From Dipteris shenzhenensis (lineage: Eukaryota; Polypodiophyta; Polypodiopsida; Gleicheniales): DNA of 64,000 nt. A program made the translations under genes and the position numbers. Below are positions 1 to 12,419 of this stretch, piece after piece. Every line of letters begins with the position of its first letter. Position 1 is the first letter of the stretch. The stretch lies in assembly GCA_047967505.1 (NCBI GenBank), contig CM106540.1. One strand, given 5' to 3'. The notes below the pieces were generated by a model. The model saw nothing but the letters and a program-made list of their open reading frames with translations, was not told the DNA's origin and searched no databases.

Positions 1-2
1 CC

Positions 3-341
3 ACACGCTTATGTCAACTAGTTGAGGTTGATGCTTTCTACAGAATAGAAGGTCCAGCTATTACGAAGAAAGCAGCGGGTGAAGGTGGCACGTGTAATGT
101 ATCTCTTCGTGTAGATGCAACAACAAGCATGATTACAGCAGAGCCATTCAATGGTGATATATGCTTCCATCCAAATACAATGATCAGCGTGTATGTACCA
201 TGGGATGCAAATCAAATTCAATATGGAAATGATACATTTACTTCTATAATGACACAATCGCATTTGTTGTTGTTAAAGTTGAACTTGATGGGCCTTCATT
301 GCATTGAGGATGGCCATAACCTGATGTCATCCTTGGAGTAA
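3..341 (+). CDS. Open frame entering from the left edge, unrecognised
   Basis: An uninterrupted frame runs from the first bases of the window to a TAA at 339-341. The first 85 or so codons read like real protein, with balanced composition and stretches such as EVDAFYRIEGPA and MISVYVPWDANQIQYGND. The last 25 codons are leucine-rich and less convincing, so the true exon may end near 255-300. It is probably the 3' part of a gene or exon whose start lies outside the window. I do not recognise the family. The minus strand is also open over 244-510, so one of the two frames may be spurious. Confidence 0.35.
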   Translation, partial: TRLCQLVEVDAFYRIEGPAITKKAAGEGGTCNVSLRVDATTSMITAEPFNGDICFHPNTMISVYVPWDANQIQYGNDTFTSIMTQSHLLLLKLNLMGLHCIEDGHNLMSSLE

Positions 342-446
342 TGTACTTGGAATTATACCAATAGATATTTCTCTTTTTCAAAGCAAAGGACTTCTCTCCA
401 GCATGCATTTGCCTTCCTAAATCCTCATGAATGGCAATAAACTTAC

Positions 447-2624
447 TTAAGAAGCACTTGACTGGTTCCCACTCCTCAAAGTCTGAAGGAAATACATCTT
501 CTATGCACAAGTGCTATTTCAAAATACAATTTCAAACTGACTCATTACACTGGTGCTATTTCAAAATACAATCTCAAACTGACTCATTGTAGCCACAAAA
601 CACTAATAAAAGCCTTTGGATAGTATATGGACAAATCAATACACCTCGAGATGGGTTAGAAATAGATGAGACAATAAGTCACAAGAGAGGTGGTTTGTTC
701 CAATTGGGACAGATATTTATCCAGTAGGATTTTTTTGTTCTCCAAATAAAGGGAATAGAATTATGGATGCTTAGTCTTGGCTCTAATGGAGTCCGCATCG
801 AGAGGCAAACGACGATCGAGTTATGTTGCAAGCTTTGTGATTCACAAACTAGAGGCACTGAGGTTTGTATGGCTATTAGATTTCATATTCTGTAGCTACG
901 AAGCAGGAAAAGAAAAAGGGAAAACATAGAGTAGTGTGACTTTGGAACGGGGACAAAAAGTACAGATGGGAAGATGGTGGGGGATTTAAAATAAAAACTG
1001 TAGTATGAGAACATTAGGACCAAAACAGTAGCCAAAACATAAAGAACACAATTCAAACCCAATAAAAAATTGAAATAATTTTCTTTTGGAAACAGTAAAC
1101 CTCTTTGAATTCCGTTCTCACAACAACAAAACTGATAGTATATATTAAATATTAAATAGTGCTAACGATGTTCAATACAACAATAGCTACTAGCTTTCTG
1201 CATATAAAAATTCAAACAGACAATTCAGAAATTGATTAGACGGTAGCCAGATAGTATTATGAACGTCTGTCATGTTTTGGAAACAGAGGACATAAGTTTA
1301 TTGTAATCCGTGTCCGGATTTTAACATCACCTATCCTCTCATGCAAAAACTTTCGAACTGTAACAATGATTGTAAGGTAGTCAATACACACATCCAATAT
1401 TGACTGTAATAAAAAAATAACATTTTGGAGCATACCTTCACCATAAACTTCATGTGCAACAGCTTCAAATGCTCTTTTCACTGACAGCTTTGAAGATTTA
1501 CGAATGCCTGAGCGTCCTTTCAAAGCTTCAAGGTACTTTTATTTACCAAAGATGCTGGAAAAGTGAGCTTGCGAGATGACAAGGATTAGAGGTCTCAATA
1601 CGACAAGTCCCCCAAGCGCCAATAACATTTGATGCTGCAAGACCAAATGTAACCATGCCGTCATCAACGTTTACATTCAAACGTACACAAATATGAAGTA
1701 ATTGTTAAAACGAATCAAGAAAAAGTTACCATCTTCCTTTTTTACGATCGCTTCGTCCATGATGACATCTTTTCCCTTGCTTTTCGTTTCTTTTGACGTT
1801 GCTTCCTTTTCTAACTTCACAATAATTAAACTTGCACATTAAAACTCACGAACATATAATCAAAGTGTTAGTTTACGACTCCATTGACATCTACAACAAA
1901 ACATAAAGACATATAATACTATACCATGCTCATATGTTGTGATCGATTCTTCCATTATTTGCTTGCCCTTGCACTTTCGTTCCTTTAAGATGCAATCATC
2001 TTCTACCAGTACGTCGAGATGACGAACTACCCCTACTCCATCTTGCAAATTCACATCGACAGTACGTACAGAGAATCCCTCACGAGCACGAGTGTCTAAA
2101 CGCGTCCAGATGACAGCTATTGAAATACAAAGACCACCCTCACTGATCCTTGTTTTGACGGACAAATGTAGATGAAATATTAATAAAATCAACAACGACC
2201 AACGATCGCGTCAAATAATTTAACATTGAGCAAATATAATCGAACTGTTAGTTTAGAACTCCATCGACATCTACAAGGAAACATGACGACATGTAAGACT
2301 ATACCATTCTCATTTGTCATCATCGGTTCTCCCATGATTTGCATCTGCTTTTGATTTCGTTCCTTTAAAGTCATATCATCTTCTACCAGTACATTGAGAT
2401 CACCTGTTACGTCTACTCCATGTTCAAATTTCACATCAACAGTACCTACACATGATCGTTTACAAACATCAAATGCATGTGCCATTTTGGAAACACACAA
2501 TTATTACATCTACTATAGCCGGCACTTACCATTGAGGGAGGAAGAAGCATCATCGGCAATTTCATTCTTTTTTTCCGCAAACTTTAGCAACTCTACACCC
2601 AGGTACTTCCAAGACATTAGCCAA
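447..2624 (-). CDS. Unrecognised multi-exon gene with repeated phase-1 exons
   Basis: Several minus-strand exons can be placed from splice sites and frame. Exon A 2624-2530 has acceptor TCCTAG, donor AATG/GTAAGT and ends in phase 1. Exon B 2445-2305 has 47 codons and is phase 1 to 1. Exon C 2095-1925 is phase 1 to 1. Exon D 1810-1730 has 27 codons and is phase 1 to 1. Exon E starts at 1634. A piece at 1535-1436 has donor GAAG/GTATGC, and 500-447 has donor TTAA/GTAAGT and is phase 1 to 1. Exons B, C and D are copies of one unit: B has LKERNQKQMQIMGEPMMTNEN, C has LKERKCKGKQIMEESITTYEH, and D is a truncated form ending KGKDVIMDEAIVKKED. Copy C has lost the AG at the position used by B (CTGTAC), but another AG 30 bp upstream keeps the frame. 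The join between E and the next piece is unresolved and there may be further exons. The protein is charged and has no domain I recognise. Confidence 0.4.
786..863 (+). other. Weak candidate first exon
   Basis: A short plus-strand frame starts at ATG 786 and reads MESASRGKRRSSYVASFV, continuing to a possible donor CTGAG/GTTTGT. It lies opposite the unrecognised minus-strand gene and its composition is compatible with a basic N terminus. There is no further support. The rest of 510-1430 shows no other coding signal. Confidence 0.12.
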
Positions 2625-2879
2625 CTAGGAGGAAAGCGGAAAGAAAGGAAAAATTGAATTTGTAGTTGAATATGCAAAACCTTTTTGGAAGGTGGAACTT
2701 TCGGTATCCATTGAGTCTCCAAACAATAATAACTGAACGGATTTCATCTCTTCCATTTGATCACTTGGATTTTTAACAATGAAAACAAGACTCAAGAGAT
2801 TGAGAGAACTCTTATGCCAAGAATCATGCATAATATAAAACCCACAAGCAATCTCCATCTCCACGAGAATCAAACCAAT

Positions 2880-3580
2880 ACTACCCCTCCAAAAAAGAGG
2901 TAGCCCACAGCCTCCTCCGAATCAATCCGGAGCATTCATCAAAGGGACACTCGTTCATCCAATCATTGAAGCAGGCCACATTTAAACTGATAGAAACAAC
3001 CTCTTGAAGAAAGCTTAGATCACGTGTATCACAAGAGTCGGTCAAGCATGCGCTGTTTCCACTCCTGCGCAAAAACTCTATCCAACCCGAAAGAAACACC
3101 TACGCCTTAAAATTCGGTTCTATAACCCAAAAACCACATCCTTGCTTGAAACACTGTCTTTTCAAATACACAACAAGCCAACCACAAGCTTTTCGCATCT
3201 GCCAAAGATTCATCCACTCGCAAAGCTCCACATGCATGTCAAAACTGCCTTTGAGACCATCGTTCTCCGACAAAAACTCAAATCCGACACCTCCTTCCAT
3301 ACAACAAATCTTCATTGGCTCTGTTATCAGCGAAGCACCCTCCCATGTCCGATTAAAACACCACAACTTATGACACCTGCCTCTACACACTTCCCCATCC
3401 CAGCGTCTGTCGTCTCCAAAAAAACCTCCATATCAAAACAACTCCATACACTGAACAAACTCATACAAACACCACGCCTAGACATTCTACACAATGAAGT
3501 GACTCAAGCATCTCATGCATACAGTACCGACACGTGCCAATGTGAATTGCCAACAACTTCAGTAACTCGACATGAATAGA
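2880..3580 (-). pseudogene. Possible decayed protein-coding region, perhaps PPR-like
   Basis: Both strands carry medium open frames here: a 145-codon plus frame at 3142-3579 and minus frames at 3100-3390 and 2881-3099. Read on the minus strand with frame changes, pieces such as CVFEKTVFQARMWFLGYR loosely resemble a pentatricopeptide repeat (VFDKM..R..VSW...GY). The match is weak, several stops intervene, and no repeat register is clear. It may instead be non-coding DNA with few stops. The interval 3580-3960 holds nothing recognisable and is presumably the GrpE promoter and 5' UTR. Confidence 0.2.
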
Positions 3581-3963
3581 CACGTCACACGCCACCTAGA
3601 CTATAATCGTCCAACGTGGAAGCCACATACAAATGAATGCTCTACATGTGGCCATTTCTGGCCGACATGGCGTCCATACACACACAAAACATTGGGACCA
3701 CCACTGAAACAACCAAACCCACGCGAGGACCACCACCGGAGAATAGTGACTGGACCACGAATGAATCATTCCACCAATACCCCAAAGACACACTTTAACA
3801 AAGAAAGAGTCTCACCAAAGGCCAGAAGTGGAAATGCCCTAAGCAAAGAGGGGGGTTGCTTGCAGCTGAGGTTTTGAGAGGGCTTTTGCACCGTCTTGCT
3901 TTACTCGTTGTGTCTGTTTAGAATTTGGGTAGCTTCAACTTCAACACCCATTTTGCATTCACT

Positions 3964-6904
3964 ATGAGTCAGGCTTGCCGTCGCCTCCTCAAATCCTTGC
4001 CTAAACCCTCTTCCATCTCTGCTTGTAAAGCCCCTTCTCCCGGAGTCCGACGCCTCTTGTGCAACCCCAGTAGCGAATCGACCCTCTCGCCTGCCTCTTT
4101 CCCTTTTCGGGTATCTCTCCTCTCCCTCCTTCTTGTTATGTTGCTCCTTTTACCGGTGAATGCGCTTTGTCGATCCTGCTTTGGAGCTCTTGCTCACAAA
4201 GAGCCATTTTTCATGAATAAGATCTTTCATGCACGCAAAAGAGTTTGCTTGCAGTTTCCTTGTCGGTTTTTCTGCGTGGGTGAGTGGTTTACAATAGTCT
4301 AGCAGCCTAGTGAGTAAGGAATTATCGACTTAAAGGAACTAAGCATTTAGCGGATCAAATTTGGAAGTGCAATGACGCGGATGTATAATATCAAAGGATA
4401 TAATTGATAAAGAGCGAAGCAGACGTAATTGGCGCAGGCCACTCTTCAACGGCAACTTTAACTTCTATGAAAGAATTGTTCTTGGGTCTTTCTGTTGAGG
4501 TATCCCTTGCATCTGTTGAAAAAGGGGAGGAGAGGATTCATTCATATTGGCAAGGTCAGAAAATTTCCTTTGGGAGCAGTACTGTGGCAGCGATGAAAGA
4601 ACATCATTGCCAAGCCATTTTCTGACTATCAGACAATGCTGGGAAAATTTGGGGCGAATGCTTAAACGTCGATATTGTGCATTTGAACCCGTTTTGAGTT
4701 GTTAAGAACCCACTCTCAATGTGTATTTGGCAGCAACTGCAGAAATTAGCTGGCAATGCTGGACGGAACACCCTCAGTCAGCCTCAGTATGAAGTTTGCG
4801 CAACTCAAGCTCTCAGGCTTTCCTCTATGGCTTCACCTGAGGTTGCAGGAAAAGATGGAAATTCAGAAGCATACGCAGAAGATACGACAGGTGCTCCAGG
4901 GGATGAAAAGGTGGAACCAGTCACGGACAAAAATGCTGAAGCTACTCAGAAGGTTGACAAGGCACCTGGTTCGACTGGCTCAGAGGAGACCAAATCCGAG
5001 GATAATGAAGCCTTGTTGACTTTATTGGCTGAACGGGAGGCTCTACTAGAAGAGAAGGAGAAACAATTAGCTGAACTGAAAGATAGGGGGCTTAGAAGTA
5101 TGGCTGAGCTAGAGAATGTGAGGGAGAGGCTAAGAAGAGAAGCAGAGAACACCAAGAAGTATGCCATTCAGGTCAGTTCTTCACAACCTTTTCACTTAGT
5201 GGAAGTTAGTATCAACCTTATGTTGATATTAAGGTGTAGTGGTATTTTGTTGAAAGTTTAGGATTTAAGATGCAAACCCATATATCTTTGGAAAATTGGT
5301 GATCACAGGACTTTGCAAAGAGTATACTGGATGTGGCCGATAATCTCGGAAGGGCAATCGCAACGGTACCAGAACAACTTAGGAATGAAGCATTAGCGAA
5401 TGATCAGTCGGACATTGGGAAATTTTTGAAAAGTTTGCTAGAAGGTGTGATGATGACAGAAAAAGAGCTGATGAAGGTACAAACAGTACCGACTGAGCTG
5501 CTTTGCATATGCAAACTTCTTTTTCACGACTGTTCAAATTGTGTGAAAGCCTCGATTTATTTAGCTAACAACCATGTTTTCTTTTGTTCATTTCTGCCAA
5601 AAAAGAATTAGTTTGACTTTTTGCTCAGCTCCCCCTTGTCCCTCGCCCCCCGCCTCCCTTTTCCCTTCTTCTATCTCCCATAGCTCTTTAGGCCCCTCCT
5701 TCCTAGAGTAAAGCTCTAGACTAGGAGGATCCCCTCAAACTTGAAAGAGAAGAGTCACAATATGGATATTGCAGGATAACAGCAACAAGAACAAGGATCT
5801 ACGAGGAAGAGCTACGCTCTAGGAGCCCTAAATACTCATACTTCTTTTCCAAAGGCATACTGAGGTACAAGAGTTCCAGGTCGAGATACAAGAGCTCAAG
5901 TGTAAGCTGATAATGGAGTAGAAAATTGACAAGGTGGATAAATAATAAAAATAGGCAATAGTGAAAGAGAAGATGCTTGAAAATATGGTAGGTAGAATTG
6001 GGGAGTTGGAGAATGAGAAAGGCAATGGACCACTATTCCAATGCCATATGTTTTTACTGTTAAAGATATCATTACTACATAGATGAAGTAAATAAAAGCA
6101 GAGACAATGGTAGAAGTGGACACAAATGTTCACAAAGATGACACCCAAGCGGAGATTACAAAGAATAATGCTACCATCGAGGAGGAAGGGGATCCCACCA
6201 CTATTAGTGAACTCAAAGCAGAATTCAACAACAGACACGATTAGCTTAGTAAATGAAAATAGCCGGCTCCAACATATTCATGGAAGGGCTTCCTTTGTAC
6301 ACAAGATGTGGTGGGAAAAGATTGAAAAATATGCTGATCAGGTAGGAACCTAGCTAAATTGTTGGACAAGTCATTTGAATGTGTATAACTTATCAACCAA
6401 TGGTATTTGCCCACCATGCAAGGGTCTTTGAAAGGAAAGACCCTTACTTGATGGCGAGATTTTAAACCCCCCACCCTTTTCCCTTTTCATTTTCTCTCCT
6501 ATTCGTAATAGGAAAAAACAGTGAGACATGCTTGTTCATTTATAATTTTCAGTACAAGGCCTAACTGTTCTGTTGACTCTTAGATTTTCAAGAAGTTTGG
6601 GGTCGAAAAGTTTGAGCCAGTTGGTCAGCCATTTGATCCAAATCTACATCTGGCTCTGTTTGAAGTGGCAGATCCAGCTAAAGAACCTGGGACAGTCGCT
6701 ATGGTTGTCAAGGTAATTCTAAGGCTTCAATGTTGAAATTTGGAGAATTTGTTTTTAAGGGGTGATTTTAAAACAAAGCAGGCATACTATTGAAGCGTGC
6801 TCTTACTAAGATGGAGTTGATGATATATGCAGGCAGGCTATATGCTGCATGATAGGACGATTCGTCCTGCTGACGTCGGTGTGGTGAAAAGCCTGGATTC
6901 CTAA
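3964..6904 (+). CDS. Mitochondrial GrpE nucleotide exchange factor (Mge1-like)
   Basis: Five exons join in phase 0 to give 317 residues: 3964-4110, 4734-5171, 5309-5476, 6584-6712 and 6833-6904. Every intron is GT-AG. GrpE is the nucleotide exchange factor of mitochondrial Hsp70 and releases ADP during protein import and folding. Exon 1 encodes a Ser/Arg/Leu-rich, acid-free start (MSQACRRLLKSLPKPSS) typical of a mitochondrial presequence. Exon 2 encodes an acidic linker and then the long dimerisation coiled coil (LLAEREALLEEKEKQLAEL, then ELENVRERLRREAENTKKYA). Exon 3 begins DFAKSILDVADNLGRAI, the four-helix bundle. Exons 4 and 5 encode the beta domain, with FGVEKFEPVGQPFDPNLHLA and the C-terminal GrpE signature GYMLHDRTIRPADVGVVK. 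The start is the first ATG in frame with the presequence; a second AG 9 bp into exon 2 is an alternative acceptor. Length matches plant mitochondrial GrpE and no damage is visible. Confidence 0.93.
5760..6475 (+). mobile_element. Retroelement-derived coiled-coil remnant in GrpE intron 3
   Basis: Intron 3 of the GrpE gene (5477-6583) is much longer than introns 2, 4 and most plant introns. Its middle contains broken plus-strand reading frames rich in Glu, Lys and Gln, for example EFQVEIQELKCKL, VGRIGELENEKG and ASFVHKMWWEKIEKYADQV, followed by LINQWYLPTMQG. Coiled-coil frames of this kind occur near the N terminus of gag in plant gypsy elements, so an old insertion is the likeliest source. Several stops and frame changes make it non-functional. 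A CT-rich stretch precedes it at 5625-5700. Confidence 0.35.
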
Positions 6905-7340
6905 AAGTTTTGGTGCTATAGTTGATATTTTTCACTCTTCAATATTGAGTTTGTGATGAAGAGATACACAAGTTAGCCAACAGATTTAGGAATAATTGTC
7001 CACTACAGCTGACACCGAGTATATAATAGCTTTAGTCACAGGAATTAATAGCATACTGATTGGAGTCGTTGATGCCCTAATTCATTTTTGAAACATGATC
7101 TATGGGAGGTGAGTTTGTTCAGTCAGGGATTATTAGGGTATAGATCAACTGTACGTGACTTTGTCCAGTCAGGTATTGGATTGTGTGTATACTTTTTATT
7201 CTCTTATTCAAGTTTGAACTACTTGCTCATGCAAGGCTTTGAAGCGTGGTGCCGTTGAAAATAATTTGATTTGGAAAGTTTACTAGCATTCACAGTTCTG
7301 CAAAATGCTAATATTTGTGAAAGTGCAAGAGGAATAATGC
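6905..7340. other. GrpE 3' region, no gene seen
   Basis: AT-rich sequence after the GrpE stop, presumably holding its 3' UTR and polyadenylation site. No coding frame or repeat stands out. Confidence 0.5.
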
Positions 7341-7705
7341 TGCAGATTGGGCAAAGAGTATGTCCCCCCATACATTGATAAATGTATATATCAACAATGC
7401 TGCAGAATGGGCAAAGAGTAACTTAGGCTTACTATCACAAATGGGATTTTTTGGTAGAGTAAGAATAGCTGAATCTTTTCAAATATCACAAATGGGATTT
7501 TTGCAGATTGGGCAAAGAGTATGTCCCCCCATACATTGATAAATGTATATATCAACAATGCTGCAGAATGGGCAAAGAGTAACTTAGGCTTACTATCACA
7601 AATGGGATTTTTTGGTAGAGTAAGAATAGCTGAGTCTTTTCAAATATCACAAATGGGATTTTTGGGTAGAGTGAGAATAGCTGAATCTTTTCAAATTTCA
7701 AATTG
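7341..7705. repeat. 161-bp tandem duplication with nested 51-bp repeat
   Basis: The block starting TGCAGATTGGGCAAAGAGTA at 7341 recurs at 7502, a period of 161 bp. Inside it a 51-bp unit containing ATCACAAATGGGATTTTT is itself repeated. Because 51 is divisible by three, the plus frame shows a 17-residue peptide repeat (QMGFFGRVRIAESFQIS), but no gene context supports translation. Confidence 0.85.
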
Positions 7706-8690
7706 TTAGCCCTGACTTGCGAAAGGCCGCATCACCAAAGGGAAAACTAAGGATGTTTATAGACTGTGGGCATGCCCAAGGATCATGGACAGGCCCACCC
7801 ACCTCCAGCCCATAGCCCATGGGTGGGCAACAGTGACCGTAGTTTGTGAACACCCTAAGAGAAAACATGCAATCAAGTGTCAATAGTATATACACAAACA
7901 AAAGGAATATTATCTTTTCATGGGTAGGAGAAAAGACCAAAAAAAGCTCCATGCAACCTCAAAGCAAATTTATTGAAAAGTAAGCCCACCATGTACAATT
8001 GAGACTCAGCAACTTTATTTTGATTAGCTAGCGAGTGATGACTCCATCTTTTAATTAACTACCATTGAGTCTCATTACTCCACCTATTTCTTATACATTA
8101 AATGCTTTACATAGCTTCTCTTACTTCATAAGCGATGGTTGCAAAGGGTATGGGTTACCCTCGATATTGCATGTCAAGCTTGACTAAGAAGTTGGAATCA
8201 GAATAATTAATCCATTGTTTGTTTTGTTTAAACCCACTAAACAATGAAGTCATAGGGGAGAATAAATAATGGAAATTTTTTGGTGGTGTCAAACATGCAC
8301 TAGTACTTGGGAATGAAATAACAAGAATAGTAGTACATACAAACATGAACAAGTATTGCAAAAAGGAGAATTGGACTACACTTGACGTTGTTAAGAACTA
8401 CTTGTATGAAGGGAAATTAAGATTGGTAGGTCACTCAAAGCCATTGCAATTTTGGTTTTCTTTCATGATGGTGAGCCAATGTAAGATGCATCCAAAATTA
8501 GATTAGTTGAAACCACCATACGGTATATGGAAAAGATAAAGTAGAAAGCACGAGTACATGCAAGAATTAAGCAGTACATGGTAGGAACCATATTCAACAT
8601 GGATTAAATTTCCAACTAATGCGACATATTAATTTTGTGCATCGAGAGGACCATTGTTAAGCATGACAAACTCAATCGAGGGGTTGCAGA
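7706..8690. other. Intergenic region, no gene seen
   Basis: AT-rich unique-looking DNA. Small open frames occur on both strands but none has recognisable protein character. Confidence 0.5.
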
Positions 8691-8995
8691 AAGAGAGAAC
8701 AAGCACATTGCACATACAACACATTCCATGCTTTAGAAGAGACTTCTAGATTATTTCTGGGCTAAAGCAGTAGCAACACATTTCACACTTGAAAGTGTTT
8801 GGATGTATCTCTAATGTACAAGTTCTTGATGAAGGAAGAGCCACTGGAGAGATAGCATAGAGTAATATTCAAAACAAGCACATTGCACATGCAACACATT
8901 CCATGCTTAAGAAGAGACTTCTACATTATTTCTAGGCTAAAGTAGTAGCAAGGCATTTCACACTTGAAAGTGTTTGGATGTATTGCTGGTTCATT
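8640..8995 (+). mobile_element. Duplicated copia integrase fragment
   Basis: The plus strand reads LNRGVAERENKHI near 8670, which matches the copia integrase motif QQNGVAERKNR, followed by broken remains of the segment leading to LKVFGCI. The piece starting AACAAGCACATTGCACAT at 8698 is repeated at 8873 with about 90 percent identity, giving a 175-bp direct duplication. Stops and indels interrupt both copies. No LTR or other domain of that element is present nearby. Confidence 0.55.
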
Positions 8996-9039
8996 GCAGG
9001 ACTAAGAAAGAAAATTCAAAAGGATATGAAAAAGATAAG

Positions 9040-12000
9040 CAGCTATGAAATGTTCAGTGCTGCTCATGCGGCAGCCATTGACATCGAGGATGGCATGACC
9101 GACTCAAACACTAGTAGTGATGATGGCAGATCTAGTACACATGATAAGTGATCAAAAAAGGGTAAATCAAAGGACACTGCCGAAAGATCAAATGAAGATC
9201 GCCTAGAGGCCATGACCATGATGCTGAAAGAAGACATGATGTAGGCCATGGAACAAAAACTTCACTTGTCTCAGCTACCAACTCAGACATATCCACGGTG
9301 AGAAAATGTCTGGTGTCCACACTGCATGGCCAATCAAACAACAAATGAGTGCCTGGGTCCTAAGAGCCAGGATCACTGCACAAGCAAATCCACCGCCAAG
9401 GTTGTGGTGCCATATCTGCATCATCGACGGCCATGATGAGAACAGTTGCATCTTCAACATGCGCAACAACCCACCTTGCCCTCAACAATACCAAGCGGCA
9501 CCCATGCCAGTATATAAGCAACCGGCAGTTGCACAAGCATCCACAGCTCCGAGGCTAAATCCTGTTCCCATTCGGACACAAGTCCCACAACTACTCAGGA
9601 ATCCGAATCCATGACCATATCCAAGAGCACCAAATCCAGCTCCTCAGGTAGTTCCCATACATCAATTACAAGCTGAGGAAGTAGACTCACCATTTAAGTA
9701 TGAAGCAGAGTACCCAGTGTACTATGTAGAAGGTAAAAAGGGTCTAATACCACTTTATGCAAATCAAGTACATCCCAACACATATCACAAACCAATCAAG
9801 TGCTACGGTTGTGGAGAAAATCACCGGATCACAAAGTGCCCTCATCGTGGTAGCCCAGCTACTTTCCAACCACTCTACAGAGATTGTGGCATAGGACATG
9901 CCTGTATGGATTGTCCCATGAAAAATAAGATCCCAGAACAAATAGAGGTTAAGCCTGACATCCCCATCGGCATCATTGGGGTGGACCATCAAAGTCTGGG
10001 TCTGGCAAGTGTAATATCACAACCCGTAAATGTAATTACACACCAACAGAAAGAGGCCACCAAGGACCCTAACATTCCAATCCAACCAAAGTGATTTCTT
10101 AAAAAGAAAGCACAAGTGCCTCCACCTCCGCCAAGCAATGAGTAGCCAAGCTCATCCACATCAACTCCCGAGCCTCAAATAAAAGAAGCTCCATATCCAA
10201 ATGCAGAGGTGGAGAAGGCTCGTTTTCAGGCACTTCAACAATGGGTACAAAAGGAACAAGCCCAATTCGAGGCTGAGAAACAAGCTCAATTTGAGGCTGA
10301 GAAGCAAGCTCAAGACCCAATCCATGACTTGGCCCCACAAACTAATGATACTATACTCGAGCCTCTGTTCCAACAACAGACTCCACAACATAATGTACTG
10401 CCATGTCAACTTGAAGGAGCTGCACTCTCTAGCATGCTGAGTTGCCCTATGTCAATTCCCATTGGAATCCTCCTACGAAATTGTCCCAATCTCTGGGAGA
10501 GTTTCAAAGGATGGATTGAACTCGCAAATCCCCCTCCACCTATGAATGACATCGAAGATATCCCTGTGCAGATGGGTGAGAGAGATGACATACACAACAT
10601 TGTTGTGCCTTTGATCCACAAGGCATATAATGAAGTCCAAGCCATAGTGGATGGTGGAGTAGGTGTAAATGTCCTACCAAAGGAGCTCTACGAAGAATGG
10701 GGTCTCCCACCAATGCAAAAGGCTAATTTCAACATACACCTTGCCGATGATTCCCAAGCTAAACCCTTGGGAATAGTGAATGGCGTGTCCACAAAGATCG
10801 CAAGAGTCTACTTTTCCCTTCAATTCACAACTTGGATCTCCCCAAAAAATCCTATCAAATCTTACTGGGACATCCTTGGTTACGGGAAGCATCAGTCCTC
10901 CATGACTAGGGAATCGATAGATTGACAATCCAGAATCGTGACACCGCAGTCAGGGTGAATGTGGGGATAGGAGCTATTAAATCAATTGTGCCTAGAGCAT
11001 CGAATGACACAACTTCAACAACAATATCAAGCAAATCAGCCCCCTTGCAACAGCATGCCATAGCAGGTGACTCACAAAGCAATGTCAATAACTAGATACA
11101 AACGTTGGCAACCATCGACAACTACCATTCATTAGACCCCATCTTCTCACAGATAGATGCTAAGGTGCTATAGGTAGATCCTCCACTCCCACATGAAGAA
11201 CCAATCGATCTAGAGATGCCATTGTTTATGGTTGACCTTGAGTGGGATAATGAACCTGAAGAAGGTACCCATACCAATGATGAGTCAGATTTTCCTTGGG
11301 ACCTTGAAACAGAGGCTACGAATGCTGAAATTGAGGTCAAATCTTTGATAATGACTCAGCCATTCTGCATGCCCTAATGGAAGTCGAGCTCCCAAAAGTT
11401 GAACCTCCAAAGTTGAATAATAGCAAAAGATCCCGCAAGAAAGCTGGAGGAAATCACAGAAAACCCAAGGCTGGGCACTTCAATGAATTCGAACGAGTCC
11501 AATCAAGGATCGTCGAATTGTACCTTGCAAAGTCAACTCCCTCAAAATCAGAACCACCACCTCTTCAATGGTCCCCTGAGGGACTAGAAAGACTATGCGC
11601 AACAAATGAGCCCTTACTTGGAAACACCTTACCAGTGGAAAAGTTACCCCACAGTTCCCAATGTAGGAAGTTTCAGAAATATAAGCCACATGTAGGATGA
11701 AGCTCAATCAAGAGACTTCAAAAAAAGAAAGTCAAGAAGAGCCTAACAAATTGATAAATGAATCTATGCACCCAGTACACATGGCACATGTCAGGCTAGT
11801 TCAACATCATCAGAGGCCGATCTTCGAGAAGTGTCAAAATACTTCAAGAATTACACAAGTGGCAGTGCGCCAATAGCAATGCCAAGACCACTAAGAGAAT
11901 CCGAAGTTCAAGAAACCGATAGCATTGGAGAAACTCCAATCTATGAGGGACTAGCAAAAATACGCACAATAATCCTTGCCCTTGAAGGGGAGGAAGAAAA

Positions 12001-12370
12001 ATTGGTTTTCATCGGGAAACAGCTTCGTCAAGAAGATGAAACCAAACTCAAAGTGCACTCCTAATGGAATACCATGACTGCCTAGTATGGTCATACAAAG
12101 AGATGAACGGAATTTCACCAAAAGTGGCAGTACACACGATACCTATAAGGGAAGGTGCTCACCCTAAGGTATGTGGACCTTATCGCACAAATCCTAAATA
12201 TGGCACCATGGATTATGACGAGTTGGAAAAACTCCTAGATGCTGGATTCATCTATGAGATATAGCACACTGATTGGGTTTCACCCATTGTCATTGTACCT
12301 AAATGCAACAAGAAGCTCAAAATATGCGTAAATTTAAAAATTGCCTTCATAACGGATGTTACAACTTGAT
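9040..12370 (+). pseudogene. Ty3/gypsy gag-protease-RT remnant
   Basis: A broken polyprotein can be followed in order. The gag C-terminal part holds CCHC knuckles, CHICIIDGHDENSC near 9410 and CYGCGENHRITKC near 9800, plus a degenerate third (CGIGHACMDC near 9890). A Gln/Glu linker with a duplicated QAQFEAEK follows near 10260. The aspartic protease is at 10640-10900: its active site reads VDGGVGVNVL, so the usual D-T/S-G is D-G-G, and after a frameshift HPWLREASVLHD continues near 10875. A long linker leads to the start of reverse transcriptase, with EYHDCLVWSYKEMNGISPKV at 12067 and LEKLLDAGFIYEI..DWVSPIVIVPK at 12220-12300. RT breaks off at about 12370 into simple sequence. Multiple stops and frameshifts show it is dead. 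No LTR was identified. Confidence 0.85.
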
Positions 12371-12419
12371 TGCTATCATGTAGATGTAAGGAATCAATCC
12401 ATATGTCTGCAAAAAACGT

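Noticed and set aside
3142-3579. 145-codon plus-strand open frame as a gene
   Set aside because: Composition is poor, no domain or splice support is seen, and the opposite strand is equally open.
3925-3963. Upstream extension of GrpE exon 1 from a TTG
   Set aside because: Plant nuclear genes normally start at ATG; ATG 3964 gives a good presequence.
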